64,000 bases of DNA from Phytophthora sp. 'mugwort' (lineage: Eukaryota > Oomycota > Peronosporomycetes > Peronosporales > Peronosporaceae). The notes below the pieces were generated by a model, which saw only the letters and a program-made list of their open reading frames with translations, did no database searches and was not told the origin of the DNA. Below, piece by piece: positions 20,246 through 30,523 of this stretch. The stretch covers positions 2,046,001 to 2,110,000 of the forward strand of contig JAUCEF010000008.1 in the NCBI GenBank assembly GCA_033558025.1, read 5' to 3'. The number at the start of each line of letters is the position of its first letter. Within the stretch, counting starts at the first letter, position 1. The translations under genes and the position numbers were made by a program.

Positions 20246-21884
20246 TCAACGGATCCTGTGTGTGGTACCATCGTATGTTGCTTCAACGTCTTCGCTTTCG
20301 TCTGCAACATGCGTAAAGCCGTCTTGCGAGAGCGCCTCCCCGGCATTTTTCAGTTTATCCTGAACAGACTGAAACGACACTAACCCACCTTTAAACGTTT
20401 CGTCCAGCTTGGACATTTCCACCATGGCCCAGCGCGAAGGAATCCTTGAAACTGGTATGATCTCAAAATGATGGACGCGCGAAGCAATATACATCAAGTG
20501 CTGGCATGGTAAATGGTAGCTGCGGAAGAAGTGACACGAGCAGGACCACTCCAAGTCATTACATTGATACACATACCCTCGGGTAGTTACGTCCCGTTCG
20601 CCCAATTCAGACGCGTGTTTAGTGCACATGATGTCCGCCGTTGACACCATAAAATAATCCCATTGACTGCGGACTTTTGTCAGCATGTCATCACTCAGAT
20701 GCTTTGCGACGCGAGCGAGAAAATCTGGAACGCACTCAGGTTGTCGAGAAGTAATCCAGTGCTTGCGCATGGCAGAAAACTGCTGTCGGATGATTGTTGC
20801 CTGGTGCGTCAACGTTCCACTAATATGAAATCGATCCGCGGTCGTTTTCCAAGAAGCAACCTCAATTGATTCCAATTGGATTTAATTCGATTGGTCGTCG
20901 TGTTTCCAGCAGTAAAAAATTTGCCACGAACGTGGTTTGCCCATATCGTTACACACGACTTCCAGTTTGCATCAAAGTACTTCAGGAGTTCAGGACACGC
21001 TTGTTCGCAAGATCGAGTAAAACTTGCGATCTCAGAGTAAACCTCGTCTGCGTAATGCTGACTTCATCAAAGCAGCAACAAAAAATGTGAGCACCACGAC
21101 AAGTTACACAATGGCCAGCAATATTAAAAGTGACACCAATAATAGCAACAGATCAAGCAACACTTCGTGCTACAACACGTGTACCCTCACCAGTAGATTC
21201 AGTTTCCATTACGTCCCTCTGCGCCATCTTCGTGTCAAATTTGGTTCTTCGGCAAACCTTCCTCCAATAGGTTAACGCGCGAAACTGGCAGAGGAGCACT
21301 GTATCAGCTGGAAAAGCCTTCTCGAAGACCCGCCATTCTACGAAGTTTTTACAATAACGAAAGTTTGGACGGTGGTCCAGCACGGGGTTTTGCGCTTGAA
21401 AAACTCAACAATATACTCCATCGAAGCCGCCTTCTGGTCAAGCGCCAAAAAGTCAATCACTGGAATCCCCCTTCCAGTTGGAGATTAAGAACCAGACTAC
21501 CTGTATAGTGCAACACAAGCAGATAGTTTTAGCGTGAGTTTCATCCGTCGTGGTGAATACAGAAACTTACCTAAATGATACCCCAGATTGTTGGTGCATG
21601 AGTCCAGTCCATCACCAAAGTATCTCCTATTGCGTAAAGCGCATTTTTTGAGTGGCGGTTTGCATCGCGATGATGCAAGTGGTATCCATCTGATCCTGGA
21701 CAAGGAGAACGTCGTCGCCCCTATTCGCGTCAGCAAAAGTGTCGAGGATCGCTTTGGACCGTTCAGTAATTGTCGTGCCGAAAAATTGCTGCAGAATATT
21801 TATTGTTTGTTGTGGAGTCAGAACCATGTCTGTACCCGGGGTCATAACAAAGAAGCAATGCCAGTGGTCATGTTAAATGTGTGA
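20246..21884 (-). pseudogene. MULE1 transposase catalytic region and SWIM zinc finger
   Basis: 21845-21480 carries remnants of the first catalytic block (T-N-N-L-G-Y-H-L-G, with an indel just before it) and 21383-21153 carries F-P-A-D-T-V-L-L-C-Q-F-R-A-L-T-Y, the C-x-x-H motif of MULE transposases with the His changed to Arg. 20875-20246 is an intact 209-residue frame with the SWIM zinc finger C-S-C-x10-P-C-Q-H near residue 113-127. SWIM domains contribute to DNA or protein binding in these transposases. The altered His and the frame breaks make the protein non-functional. Confidence 0.7.
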
Positions 21885-22061
21885 GCAATTAGACCAACAT
21901 AAAATAAAAAACGCCCGCTGCCGAATTCACCAGAAACACCCACCAAGCTTGTCCGGCAGTACCGGTTAATGTTCGCCGTGCTTGTCTTCATTTCGGTCAG
22001 AAGACCAAGTTCCTGGCGAGCTTGGGGCGCGAGCGGCATCGATTTCGCAAATCGATACGAA

Positions 22062-22715
22062 TCAAAAATGATCTTGTTGGTTTTGTGGTGTGTAGCGAGA
22101 TCTGTACAGCGAATAGCCAGTTTGAATCAAAACGATAAGCAATAAAGTACAAGTGACCATTACCTCCGATCCGGGAACAACGCAAACCTGCCACTTGGCC
22201 TGTCCGTTCGTGACGACTTCTCCGAGCGAACATGAAATCCTGCTCGCATCCAGTGTAACGCGAGCCATGATCACGGCGACCCTCCCCTCGCGAAATGAAG
22301 TATTTTTTTCAAGCGGATGTGGTGCACGCATGGAGCAACACCCTCCATGTGTAAATATTTTTTTCACACATGGAGGGTGTTGCTCCAGTGTAAATACTTT
22401 TTCACACATGGAGGGTGTTGCTCCATGCGTGCACCACATCCGCTTGAAAAAAATACTTCATTTTGGAGGGAAGCTGTGTTGTTCCTGCCCGGCTGAAGCA
22501 ACATAGTAGTAGTGAATATCTTGTGTGACAACATAAACCATAAATCAACATAGTACGACTGTATCCTACCTGTTGTGCTTTGCCCGGGTTTCCGAACTGC
22601 GAACTCGAAAACACAGGTAGAACTCAGCCAAGTAGCCCTGGAGCGTCGCTTCAAATTCGTCCCAGTCATCGAAGGTTGTCTTTGGAAGTTCGGGCAACTG
22701 GTTAGTGATAGACAT
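22062..22715 (-). pseudogene. MULE1 transposase N-terminal region, split by a palindrome
   Basis: An ATG at 22715 opens a segment containing T-T-F-D-D-W-D-E-F-E-A-T-L-Q-G-Y, the F-x-x-W-x-x-F signature found at the start of oomycete MULE transposases. It runs to 22570 and is followed by GTAGGA, a likely splice donor. After the palindrome at 22293-22463, 22062-22290 carries W-Q-V-C-V-V preceded by N-G-Q-A-K, the zinc-binding FAR1-like part. The palindrome lies between these parts, within the likely intron or at its edge. Confidence 0.5.
22293..22463. repeat. perfect palindrome, 60-bp arms with 51-base loop
   Basis: Bases 22293-22352 are the exact reverse complement of 22404-22463. The loop (22353-22403) contains a further copy of the inner part of the arm (22365-22387), so the same 20-odd bp unit occurs once in one direction and twice in the other. 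The element has no coding capacity and lies between two parts of the MULE1 transposase. It could be a foldback MITE, a hairpin that yields small RNAs, or the ends of a collapsed insertion. Confidence 0.9.
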
Positions 22716-22823
22716 ATGCGCCTTCTTTACCTTCTCCCGGCTTTGCCACGTTTTCGATCGGCGTGTGTACTTTTAAGGCTGGGGTAGTTGCACGGTCGTC
22801 GAAGCTTGAGCAGTAGAGGGGCT

Positions 22824-23705
22824 TCACATGCTCTTTCGAGGCACCTTTGTCTTTCTGGAATCGAACACTAACCGAATAATTCGTCGTTGTTCTATTTTCT
22901 TTTGGGCTGACGGTGCTGGCTCGGTTGATTTTGCTTTCGCTACAAAAACAAATACAAACACAAAGTAACATAACCAGCAACATAACAGGATAAGCAACAT
23001 TAATGACAACATAGAGAAACGCATGGGCCATGCCAACATACGTGAACCGGTGCCAACTGCGCTGGTCGGCCTGCTGACGTCGTCCACGACATCGTCATCC
23101 TGCTGATCGTTATTGATACCATGGCTCAGTGCACTGCCAGTGCCGCGAACGCCGACCTGCACGTCATCCAGCTCTGGGTGGTTGGTAGCCCCATAGCCTT
23201 TGCCAGCATCCCGTGCCTCGCGAGGTATTGCGTCGGCAGCGCCCTCCACTACGCCGGGCTTCGCGTTTGCAGCGCCATCAGTGGCCCCTCTCTTGCCGGG
23301 CGCCGCATCGGCAGCGTCTTCGGCGTTGTCAGCGCCGTCAGCATCGTCACCACCGACAACACTGACAGCGCCGTCGGGCACCACGTCGTCAGCGCCCCAA
23401 GCGCCCACACCCTCGTCAGACTTCGTGTCGGTAGCGTCGGCAGCTTCCTCTGCATCACAGTGCAACGCGCCTCCAGTACGTGCTTCAGCGGTCCCATCAA
23501 GTCCTCCATCAGCGGGTTCTTCGTCGGGGTCATCGTCCACTCCGTCGTCTGGGTCGTGCTTTGGGTCGTAGTCTTTATCTCCATCGTCGTCCTTCGTGAA
23601 GCCTTGCGAGACACGCACGTAATCCATTTGCTTCCGAACGCGATGCGAAGCATGGCGCTCTACAAGTAGCAGCATAGCAGTAACACAAACAAAAGCAGCA
23701 CACAT
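22824..23705 (-). CDS. hypothetical acidic protein with two hydrophobic segments
   Basis: A 293-codon ORF on the MULE strand, just upstream of MULE1. Residues 2-15 are hydrophobic (possible signal anchor), about 38-215 are very acidic and Ala/Gly/Asp-rich low-complexity sequence, and about 228-258 form a strong membrane helix with many Leu, Cys, Phe and Val, followed by a basic tail. Long antisense ORFs exist over the low-complexity part, so codon-bias evidence is weak. It may be an accessory ORF of the MULE or not a gene. Confidence 0.3.
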   Translation of the reverse strand: MCAAFVCVTAMLLLVERHASHRVRKQMDYVRVSQGFTKDDDGDKDYDPKHDPDDGVDDDPDEEPADGGLDGTAEARTGGALHCDAEEAADATDTKSDEGVGAWGADDVVPDGAVSVVGGDDADGADNAEDAADAAPGKRGATDGAANAKPGVVEGAADAIPREARDAGKGYGATNHPELDDVQVGVRGTGSALSHGINNDQQDDDVVDDVSRPTSAVGTGSRMLAWPMRFSMLSLMLLILLCCWLCYFVFVFVFVAKAKSTEPAPSAQKKIEQRRIIRLVFDSRKTKVPRKSM

Positions 23706-24955
23706 AATTCGTTAGTATACATGGTGCCGATTCTTCTCGTATTTACTTACCTGGAATCTCCTCGTCAGACAGATACGCTAGCGCGTGATTTCTTCTTCGA
23801 AGGCCCCGCCTGCTTCCCCTCCATCTTTACCGCCCCCTTACCAGCCATGGTGCGCCTCGGAGGTGTTCTAGCACGCGCAATCTCCTTCGTCATCCTTGCT
23901 TGTCGTCTGTTCCCGCCGTAAAACAGAACGGAAGGCCGGTAATCGTGGAAAGGGAGAGTCGTACTTCAACGTTTTATAAAGATCTCGCGAACTTTCAAGT
24001 TTGCGCTGAATTTTGGCGTAACGAAAGCGCGAGTATATTACCCATCAACACAATCAAGAACTCTGTTGTTCTCTGCCCGTTGTCGTCGTATGTAGCAATG
24101 TTGTAGTAACGACTCCCCACAGTTGCCCGACCCTGGTTTCCTTTCCTGTCGTCAAAGCATCCCTTTTCCACCCCGGATTAAGTCGAACGTCGCCCCGCTT
24201 TTACCTCGTATCTTAATCCGGCTCGATCCCCCCCCCTCTCTTCACAGCTGGGGTCGCCTTTCTCGCCGATCTGGCCATTCTTGGGGATCAGATATTCTTG
24301 GTTGACGCTTCTCCACACGGTTCTCTATCCAGACCCACACTCGCGAATCTCGATTAATGCGCTCCGTTTTTTTTTTGCGACTTGAAGGTCAGTTGTACAC
24401 CGAAGAAAACACAATTACTTTATTCACCAAAGCGGTTCCAGAACCAGTGTCCACTTCACGAAAACGTAAAGAGACATCATGCTCAACTTGGGGTAATTGC
24501 ATCGTCCAACAGCTAGAGCAGTTTTTGTTGTTGCTGTAATAATGCACAACAAGTTTATCACCAGTGGACGAGCTTGTCACGATGTATCGTAGAGTAAACT
24601 GCGCCGTCCAAGATCTCTAGGGTACAGCCACTTAAGGGCACCATCACTGAACAAGCAGTATTGTCCAGCGTCTTTGCTCTTTAAAGTGATGCTGGGCTGC
24701 AATAGCAATAGTAACACCTAGCAAGCTTTGCTGAGGACAACACGAAGCATACTCAATCGGCAAAGCCGGCACGGTTGGTGCAACCGGTGACAGCTTCTTC
24801 TTGGACCAGCTGTATGTCGCGAAAAAAAAAAGCGGTAGAATGAGATAGACACGAACCGTTGACGCTGGACGAGTTGACCATTCGCAGCAAATAGTCGACG
24901 AACCGTTACGTTAGCCGGCTACGCGCTGAAAGCCGCCTATGCTTGAATAGCTTTG
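23706..24955. other. intergenic, no gene recognised
   Basis: Several 60-70 codon ORFs on both strands have no motif. There are short homopolymers (C-run near 24230, T-run near 24369, A-run near 24821). No tRNA, LTR or transposase fragment was seen. Confidence 0.4.
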
Positions 24956-25487
24956 TTATGTGCAGGACAGTGAAATAAAATACTTGGGGTTAGCGGTACA
25001 GGTTGTACGGGCAGGAGAAAAAAGGTCAAATGTGGTCAAAAGAGGTGGTGCCCAGTCGTTGGACAGTCCCCAATAAAAATATATAACCCCAATCGGAGCA
25101 ACGAAGAATAATCTCCAAAGATATCCGACAAGAGCGTTAAAACATTTCTCGTCGGGCTTTTCGAAGATAATTGACAAGAGTGTGAAACCCTTCTCACCGA
25201 GCTTCCATGTTCTTCAAAACTGAGGCGCGCTCATCCTTGCTTATCTCAAACCAGGCTAACCTCCCAGCGCTATCTATTAGCGATCCGCCGTTGTGGTATG
25301 ATGTGAGCGCAAATAATTGCTTGAGCGATGACGCCTTATCCTCAGTTGCGCGAAGCGAGCGCGGCCTAAACACGTCGATCCCATCCTCCACTCCTTCCTG
25401 GGCGCAAGCTACCTTAGAGTCTTCCGGGGATTGCAAATTAGTGCCGGTAGACTCCGTCTTCATATTTGCCAATCTAGCGAGGTAATT
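24956..25487 (-). pseudogene. possible RXLR-effector-like remnant (doubtful)
   Basis: The minus-strand frame 25487-25194 (from a non-ATG opening; the first ATG is at about 25463) contains F-R-P-R-S-L-R-A-T-E-D-K, with an R-x-L-R motif followed by acidic residues, and further on S-K-D-E-R-A, which could stand for the dEER motif of oomycete host-translocated effectors. No signal peptide is attached; a TAG and a splice-acceptor-like sequence (C-T-T-T-T-C-C-A-G) lie just upstream. After the stop at 25194 another frame (25177-24956) continues with a helical, hydrophobic stretch. Motif matches this short occur by chance, so this is a weak call. Confidence 0.25.
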
Positions 25488-27061
25488 GCTGGAAAAGATA
25501 AGGCCCTACATATTGGACGTCGGGCCGACAGGCATTGTCCGCAAAGGACGCCGCTTTCGACGCAGAAAGCGGCACTGGACCTCTTCGTCGCCCAGGCTTC
25601 ACCACGATTTGACATTTTATTCTTATCTGGTACCTTCCTCCACACCGCCGCGTATGAAAGCTATCGATTCATTGAATTTTTCTTCGAGCATGATACATAC
25701 CATCTCGAATATATTTACTTAAAGAAAACAGGGCTTTGTGTGCACATAGGGAAACAATAAAGGCCCAACTGGCCACGCTATCACTTTATGCCGGTACCCT
25801 CAGTGTGAACTGGCCCAATCGGTGCTTATGGAGCATTGTCGACAGCTCGCGACATTATTGCCTGTTTTGACTTCACTTCAAAAGGTCATGAAGCCTTTAG
25901 ACAGCGTCTCAACGAGAGGCTTAAGGCACAGCTATATTTTTCAGTTCAGATACATGTTATTGCTTTGCAGTCTCTTTTTTATAAGTGTAAATCTGTCTCT
26001 TTTATGTGTTTCCTATAGCTGTCGAGAATCCCCTAGGCGATGGCACCCTAAGGCCCATTCTCAACCAGACGCAGCACACCCCATCGCACAGTTTTGTGTC
26101 ATGCGCCCACCAGGTTGAGCAAATCGTGTGCTCTTCTTAACTACAGGTACATGTACTTTTGAGTGCTGGTGCAGCAAATAATAGGCTCGGGGTTATCACT
26201 GCGAGACGGTGCTTCCAGCGAAAATGCAAACAAGTTTGTTTAACACTAAAATATATTAGGTAAAATGCCAATTCTGGCACGGTTTCGAGTCTAGTTCAGA
26301 AACTCTAGTGTAGGTACCCCGTCCCCGATTTATGAAACTTGTGTATAAAGCTATATTATTGGAAAGAGGACACACAAATGGAGCTGATAAACACATTGGG
26401 AGACCCCGACTCAATTTTGTATACACGGAAGCGACCGTGTGTCGTACACACAGGCAAAGTCGATAGAAATATACAGGTAAAAACTGTGGTCCAGTTCGTG
26501 GCACGGTTCATACAAACTTAGGTCAATTCGAATCCTCTAGAACTTCTTATACTTCTGGAAGGGCCACTTTTGGCGAAAAATATACTGAAATCAAGCTTCA
26601 AAGGGTACCATAATCGGCACCGTGCCACAATTGGTATGTTACCTTATGAATGATAGTTAACTATACTACCCATGAAGCCCCTCCTCACTTTGATATCACC
26701 GTTTATGATCAGTGAACGACCCAATATTTAGCACTGAAGGTGTTTGCTGTTGGTCATTTAAAGTTGGCACTTGTTGCTGTACCCGATTGGGATCAATGTG
26801 ACGAGGCGACCAACGCCCGACTGGGACCGACTAGAAGATCCGGTTCATGTAACCAAATGAAGTGTGAGCGCAGGTATATTATCGTGCTTCGTATACCCCG
26901 ATAGCAGTTATACGTCGTGTTGTGTCGGGGAATGTCGGGGAGCAGGTTGACTTAAGTGTGAGTTTGTTGGTCTTGAGTGCGCCACTACAAGAAGTTTAAG
27001 CTGTTTTGCGCTTTACAAGCACATACTTAGGTATATATAGCGCAACATCTGCAATGACTTA
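25488..27061. other. intergenic, no gene recognised
   Basis: Small ORFs only, AT-rich from about 26100. One plus-strand frame (25836-26018) contains D-I-I-A-C-F-D-F-T-S-K-G-H-E-A-F-R-Q, which reads like a protein fragment, but I cannot assign it. The left end of MULE2 must lie near 27.0 kb; no terminal repeat was recognised. Confidence 0.35.
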
Positions 27062-28484
27062 TAATTGAGGAGCCTATAGACTCTGCTCCTGTGAACATCT
27101 CAAAGACGAGAAGAAACACCCCGCAATTGTTATTGTCCACCTGGACTCCCATTCCGTCACGTAGGGAGACACTCGAAACCGACCTTCACTAGGGACAGGC
27201 AGCTCAACGAGTTTCAGTGCTAACAATCTTGCCGTCATTGCGTAGCTAGACTTCATGGGATCGTAGTAGGTAATCTCTAAGCGCGATAACTCGAGCAATA
27301 ATGCACACCAGTGGTTACCTCTGCAGTTGAAGGGGATCAATATTTTCTTGTCAGCGACCTCATGAAAAGCGGGTTGTACACCCGCTAAATCCGACGCCTT
27401 GATACCGTCTGTGACAAACCCAAATAATGTTGGGTCTAATACCAAAATTGGGATTGTCCGCGTACAATTTCCCCGTCATTCACGGGGTAAATACGAACCA
27501 ACTCATTGGCCTTGAGGACGGTTTTTCCTCGGGGTAGGTTGGCAAAGACGTGAGCTGTCGGAGGCTTTGGCCTCTTCGCAAACACGTACAGCTTATAGTC
27601 TTGGAACAAGAGTGTAGAGCCGTACGTAGGTTGTCCTCTAAGCGTTTCATGAACGCTCGATAAGCTCAGCTGGCTCTCGTACATATCTGAATCATCTGCT
27701 GTCATTTCAATTGAAAGGTTCCGTTTTGCTTTGCGAGCTTTTTTGGCTTCTGGCGAGGCCTCCCTCTCGATCGAATGGGGCTGGCGATGTCGAAATCGAC
27801 AACTTGCCCGTCCTCGCTTTCATTCACTTGATTAACAGCCTCAAAACGCGTTCCAACAAATTTTTCATTGAGTCGGCTGCACAACCAACTGCGCATTGGA
27901 TCGAATCGGTTGCACAACCGACTGGCCAGACTGCACAACTGACTGGCCTGCCTGCACATTCTGTCTGCCCTCGCCTTCCCTACCTGTTGAGATGTGGCTG
28001 AGGAGGACCTCACCGTGAGGTTCGAGGGGGACCAGGGACTCCTTGAGGGAGGTAAAAGAAAGTGGAGCGGGGGCGCCCTGACCCATATTTAGGCAGACTG
28101 GCCTGCCTGCACATTGGACTAGACCGACCGCATCGACTGTATAACCGACTGAACAACCGACTGCACCGACTGGACAACCGAGTCGATCCTGGGTGTAACT
28201 TCTTCATTTCGCACCATTGACCCCCTCATCTCGGTTACGGCAGCCGTATCAGTGGCAGTTGTATTAGGGAACACTTCTGGTGGAGGGGGTGTAGGTGGCG
28301 ACGTAAGATATGAAACATGATCCGACGGACGAAGACGTGTCTGTGTGTGCGTAGGAGGCAACTGCGTACTTTGTGAAACTATCATCCGATCAAGATCTTC
28401 CAACGCTCTTAGTTTGAAGAGCACTGCCATCTTACGCAGTGCATCCATTGCTTGTCGATACTCAGGCATTCCGAGTTCACTCAT
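27062..28484 (-). pseudogene. MULE2 linker with G-R-P motif and Ulp1-like (C48) protease
   Basis: 28484-28119 and 28086-27865 form a linker whose middle is a degenerate repeat coding S-V-V-Q units. 28013-27702 ends with S-R-G-R-P-R-Q-K-P-K-K, an AT-hook-like motif. 27705-27436 and 27445-27110 lead into I-P-F-N-C-R-G-N-H-W (catalytic His-Trp) and I-T-Y-Y-D-P (catalytic Asp). The Cys motif V-D-N-N-N-C-G-V-F-L is present at about 27095-27140 but only in a neighbouring frame, so one base has been gained or lost just before it. Otherwise the protease is well preserved. Confidence 0.75.
27860..28190. repeat. degenerate 11-bp repeat block around CAACCGACTG
   Basis: Units such as CAACCGACTG, CAACTGACTG and GGCCTGCCTGCACA recur many times between 27860 and 28190, with a gap of non-repetitive sequence at 28000-28085. 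On the minus strand they code S-V-V-Q-type repeats in the MULE2 linker. Similar CGACTACC and CCCGACTGG words occur at 29285-29355 and 30350-30390, so they are spread over the element. Confidence 0.6.
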
Positions 28485-28689
28485 AGACTCGCATATTGAT
28501 AAGCCACTTCCTTTGCCTCGCGATATTTCTGATTCACATCCTATGGCGCAGCTCCTCTGCCAATGACCGAACCCACACTAAATGGTTGGCCAGTGATGTG
28601 TGGGAGAACGCATGGTGCGCGTAACGAAGATTGCAGTCATCGATCATTCAGGAACTGTGTCGGACTAACATTCTCAAACCCAAGCGCTT

Positions 28690-30330
28690 TACGCAGATAG
28701 AGCACATGTCGACACGGTAGAAGATGGGTCATCATAAAGAGACAAGAGCACCTCCACTTATAGCGGTTCACAAAGTCGAAGGCTTGTCCTGATCTCCATC
28801 ATCTTCGGATTCGTTCTTGATATAGAAAACTTGTGGAAGTGTTTCGTAGTAACTGTATGAAGCTCGGTTGAGCGCAAAATCATACTGCTCTTGAATAAGT
28901 TTGCACGCGTGCTCACTCACGAGGTTGGCAACGTGACTCATTTCTCGGCCATAGTTAGAATATTGCACTACTGAGAGCTTGAATGACCGCGACACGAAAT
29001 CCTCTTCCATTTGGCTCTGGTAGCGCATCATGGAAGCAATGCACTCGTCAACCTTCATGGACGGGGAGACAATTCGTTTTAATTGCTTCCAGGATGATTC
29101 GAGCCGATTGTTGGTATCGTTTCCAGGCGTAATCACACCCTGGCACTTGTAGGCACACCACAAGGCTTTGCAACTAGCCCAGTTCTTTATGAGGTAAGCC
29201 TCGAATGCATGGTGCACAGGTGGAAAAGAGACCTCTGGTGATACAGGAAATTCAGTTACGCTGGGAACGTTTGCCGAATCGGGTATTTGCCTGACTGGGC
29301 CCGCCACAGCCACTGACGACATTCCTGGCAAGTCGGGCTTTTGCCCGACTGGACCCGACCCCAGCGCAATTAGGCTTCTCATGTAGCGTCGGTGCTTCCT
29401 GTATGATCTCTCCGTCTTGGCGTACACGAATAGATAGACAGCTGCGCGGAGTTGCTCCTTCTGCCAGGAGGTAAAACCATAGTCTGCACTTGCAATCTGC
29501 TCGTGCAGGTATTTAAGCACATGAAACTGGCAGAGTAAAACAGTGACATTAAGAAATGCCGTCTCGAGCGCACTCCTCTCCGTGAAATCCTTATCCACCA
29601 GATTTGAAGTCTTGTCCAGGCAGGATTGTGCCGCTTGAACATTTAACAAAAATAGCAGTCATCAAAGTCTCATACCGCTCATTTTGAAGAACAGCATGTT
29701 GGACATACTGACCCCGACCAAAGATCTTGTACTTCAAAGAGTCGGTGCCGTGCGTGGCGTCTATGAGAAGGACTTCAGGAAATCGTTCAAACATTGCTCG
29801 CATCACCCTTCGTTGCAAAGTAATACATGTTGCAATTTTCTAACAACGAAATAGTTAGCTACCACCCCTAAGACATACATGAGCGCTAATGTATATCTTG
29901 CCGTTAACTACATCAACAAAGATGCGACCAATGTTTCCAGACTCCTCAGAAAACATTGCCTTGTACAATCTTTCTGCGGTCGTACTTGAGCCCTGCTCAC
30001 GCTCCTTCAACCGTGTGACTAGGTTCTGGACGTCACGTGCGGTGGTTTTGCAGTCAGAGTGGTCGCGAATGTACTTCAGAATCTTTTTCTTCTCAACGCC
30101 GACATTCTGAAGCATATCAACAGTACCCACAGACCATCCGGCAATGCCAAACGCGATGATGCATACTGCTGGTATGTTGGTTTGTCCAACGGATGATTGC
30201 GCACCAAGTTAAACTTAGTAATGCATGCAACAAAAGGTGTCTTCTCATCGATTACAACTGCTAGAACACACACATTGAACTGCATATACAGCAAAAACAT
30301 TAGCAAAGTGAGAACCTTGTTCCTTAGCAA
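28690..30330 (-). pseudogene. MULE2 transposase: zinc-binding, catalytic and SWIM regions
   Basis: 30330-30150 contains R-N-H-P-L-D-K-P-T-Y-Q-Q-Y, the H-x-H-x-L block of the FAR1-like zinc region. 29818-29600 contains V-L-L-I-D-A-T-H-G-T, the first catalytic Asp block. 29649-28768 (293 residues) contains L-V-D-K-D-F-T-E, V-T-V-L-L-C-Q-F-H-V-L-K-Y (intact C-x-x-H) and N-T-N-N-R-L-E-S-S-W-K, all standard for MULE transposases. The SWIM finger, W-R-C-S-C...L-P-C-R-H, follows at about 28760-28690 but in a different frame, so a one-base shift near 28785 separates it from the catalytic part. Another shift occurs near 29620. Confidence 0.8.
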
Positions 30331-30450
30331 GGCGCGGTGGTACCCGTCTAATCGACTACCCGACTACCCGACTGTAACCGACTGGCACCGAGCGAAACCG
30401 TTATTAAATGCAATTGATCTTTTATATTAAAATACTCTAAAATTTCAGTC

Positions 30451-30523
30451 GCTCGCGTGGCCCAATGGATACGGCGCTGCCCTCCTAAGGCAGAGATTGC
30501 GGGTTCAAGTCCCGCCGTGAGTA
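30451..30523 (+). tRNA. tRNA-Arg (anticodon CCT)
   Basis: A 73-base cloverleaf: acceptor GCTCGCG (30451-30457) pairs with CGTGAGT (30516-30522) with two G-U pairs; the D arm contains TGGCCCAATGGATACGGC; the anticodon stem CTGCC/GGCAG encloses loop CTCCTAA with anticodon CCT; the T arm is GCGGG-TTCAAGT-CCCGC. An internal B box (GGTTCAAGTCC) is present and a run of seven T follows at about 30527, a good RNA polymerase III terminator. All stems are intact, so it is likely functional. Confidence 0.9.

Larger units (their letters stand above)
17950..22715 (-). mobile_element. MULE1: decayed Mutator-like element with Ulp1-like protease
   Basis: Successive minus-strand segments give the order of a Kaonashi-type Mutator-like element: N-terminal W-x-x-F domain (22570-22715), zinc-binding and catalytic regions (21153-22290), SWIM zinc finger (20246-20875), Ser/Thr-rich linker (19400-19860) and Ulp1/C48 protease (18150-18820). 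The parts lie in several frames, with at least one plausible intron (donor after 22570) and real frameshifts. Terminal inverted repeats were not found by eye, so the ends are approximate. Confidence 0.7.
27062..30330 (-). mobile_element. MULE2: decayed Mutator-like element with Ulp1-like protease
   Basis: Same strand and same domain order as MULE1 and MULE3: zinc-binding N-terminal region (30330-29855), catalytic region (29818-28768), SWIM finger (about 28760-28690), linker with an AT-hook-like G-R-P motif (28484-27702) and Ulp1 protease (27705-27062). Most parts are long open frames broken by single-base shifts, so it decayed less than MULE1. The N-terminal W-x-x-F part is missing and the tRNA-Arg gene lies 120 bases beyond the last recognisable segment. 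Confidence 0.75.

Noticed and set aside
23121..23669. Plus-strand ORFs of 182 and 123 codons
   Set aside because: They are antisense to the acidic GC-rich low-complexity stretch, which leaves all frames open.
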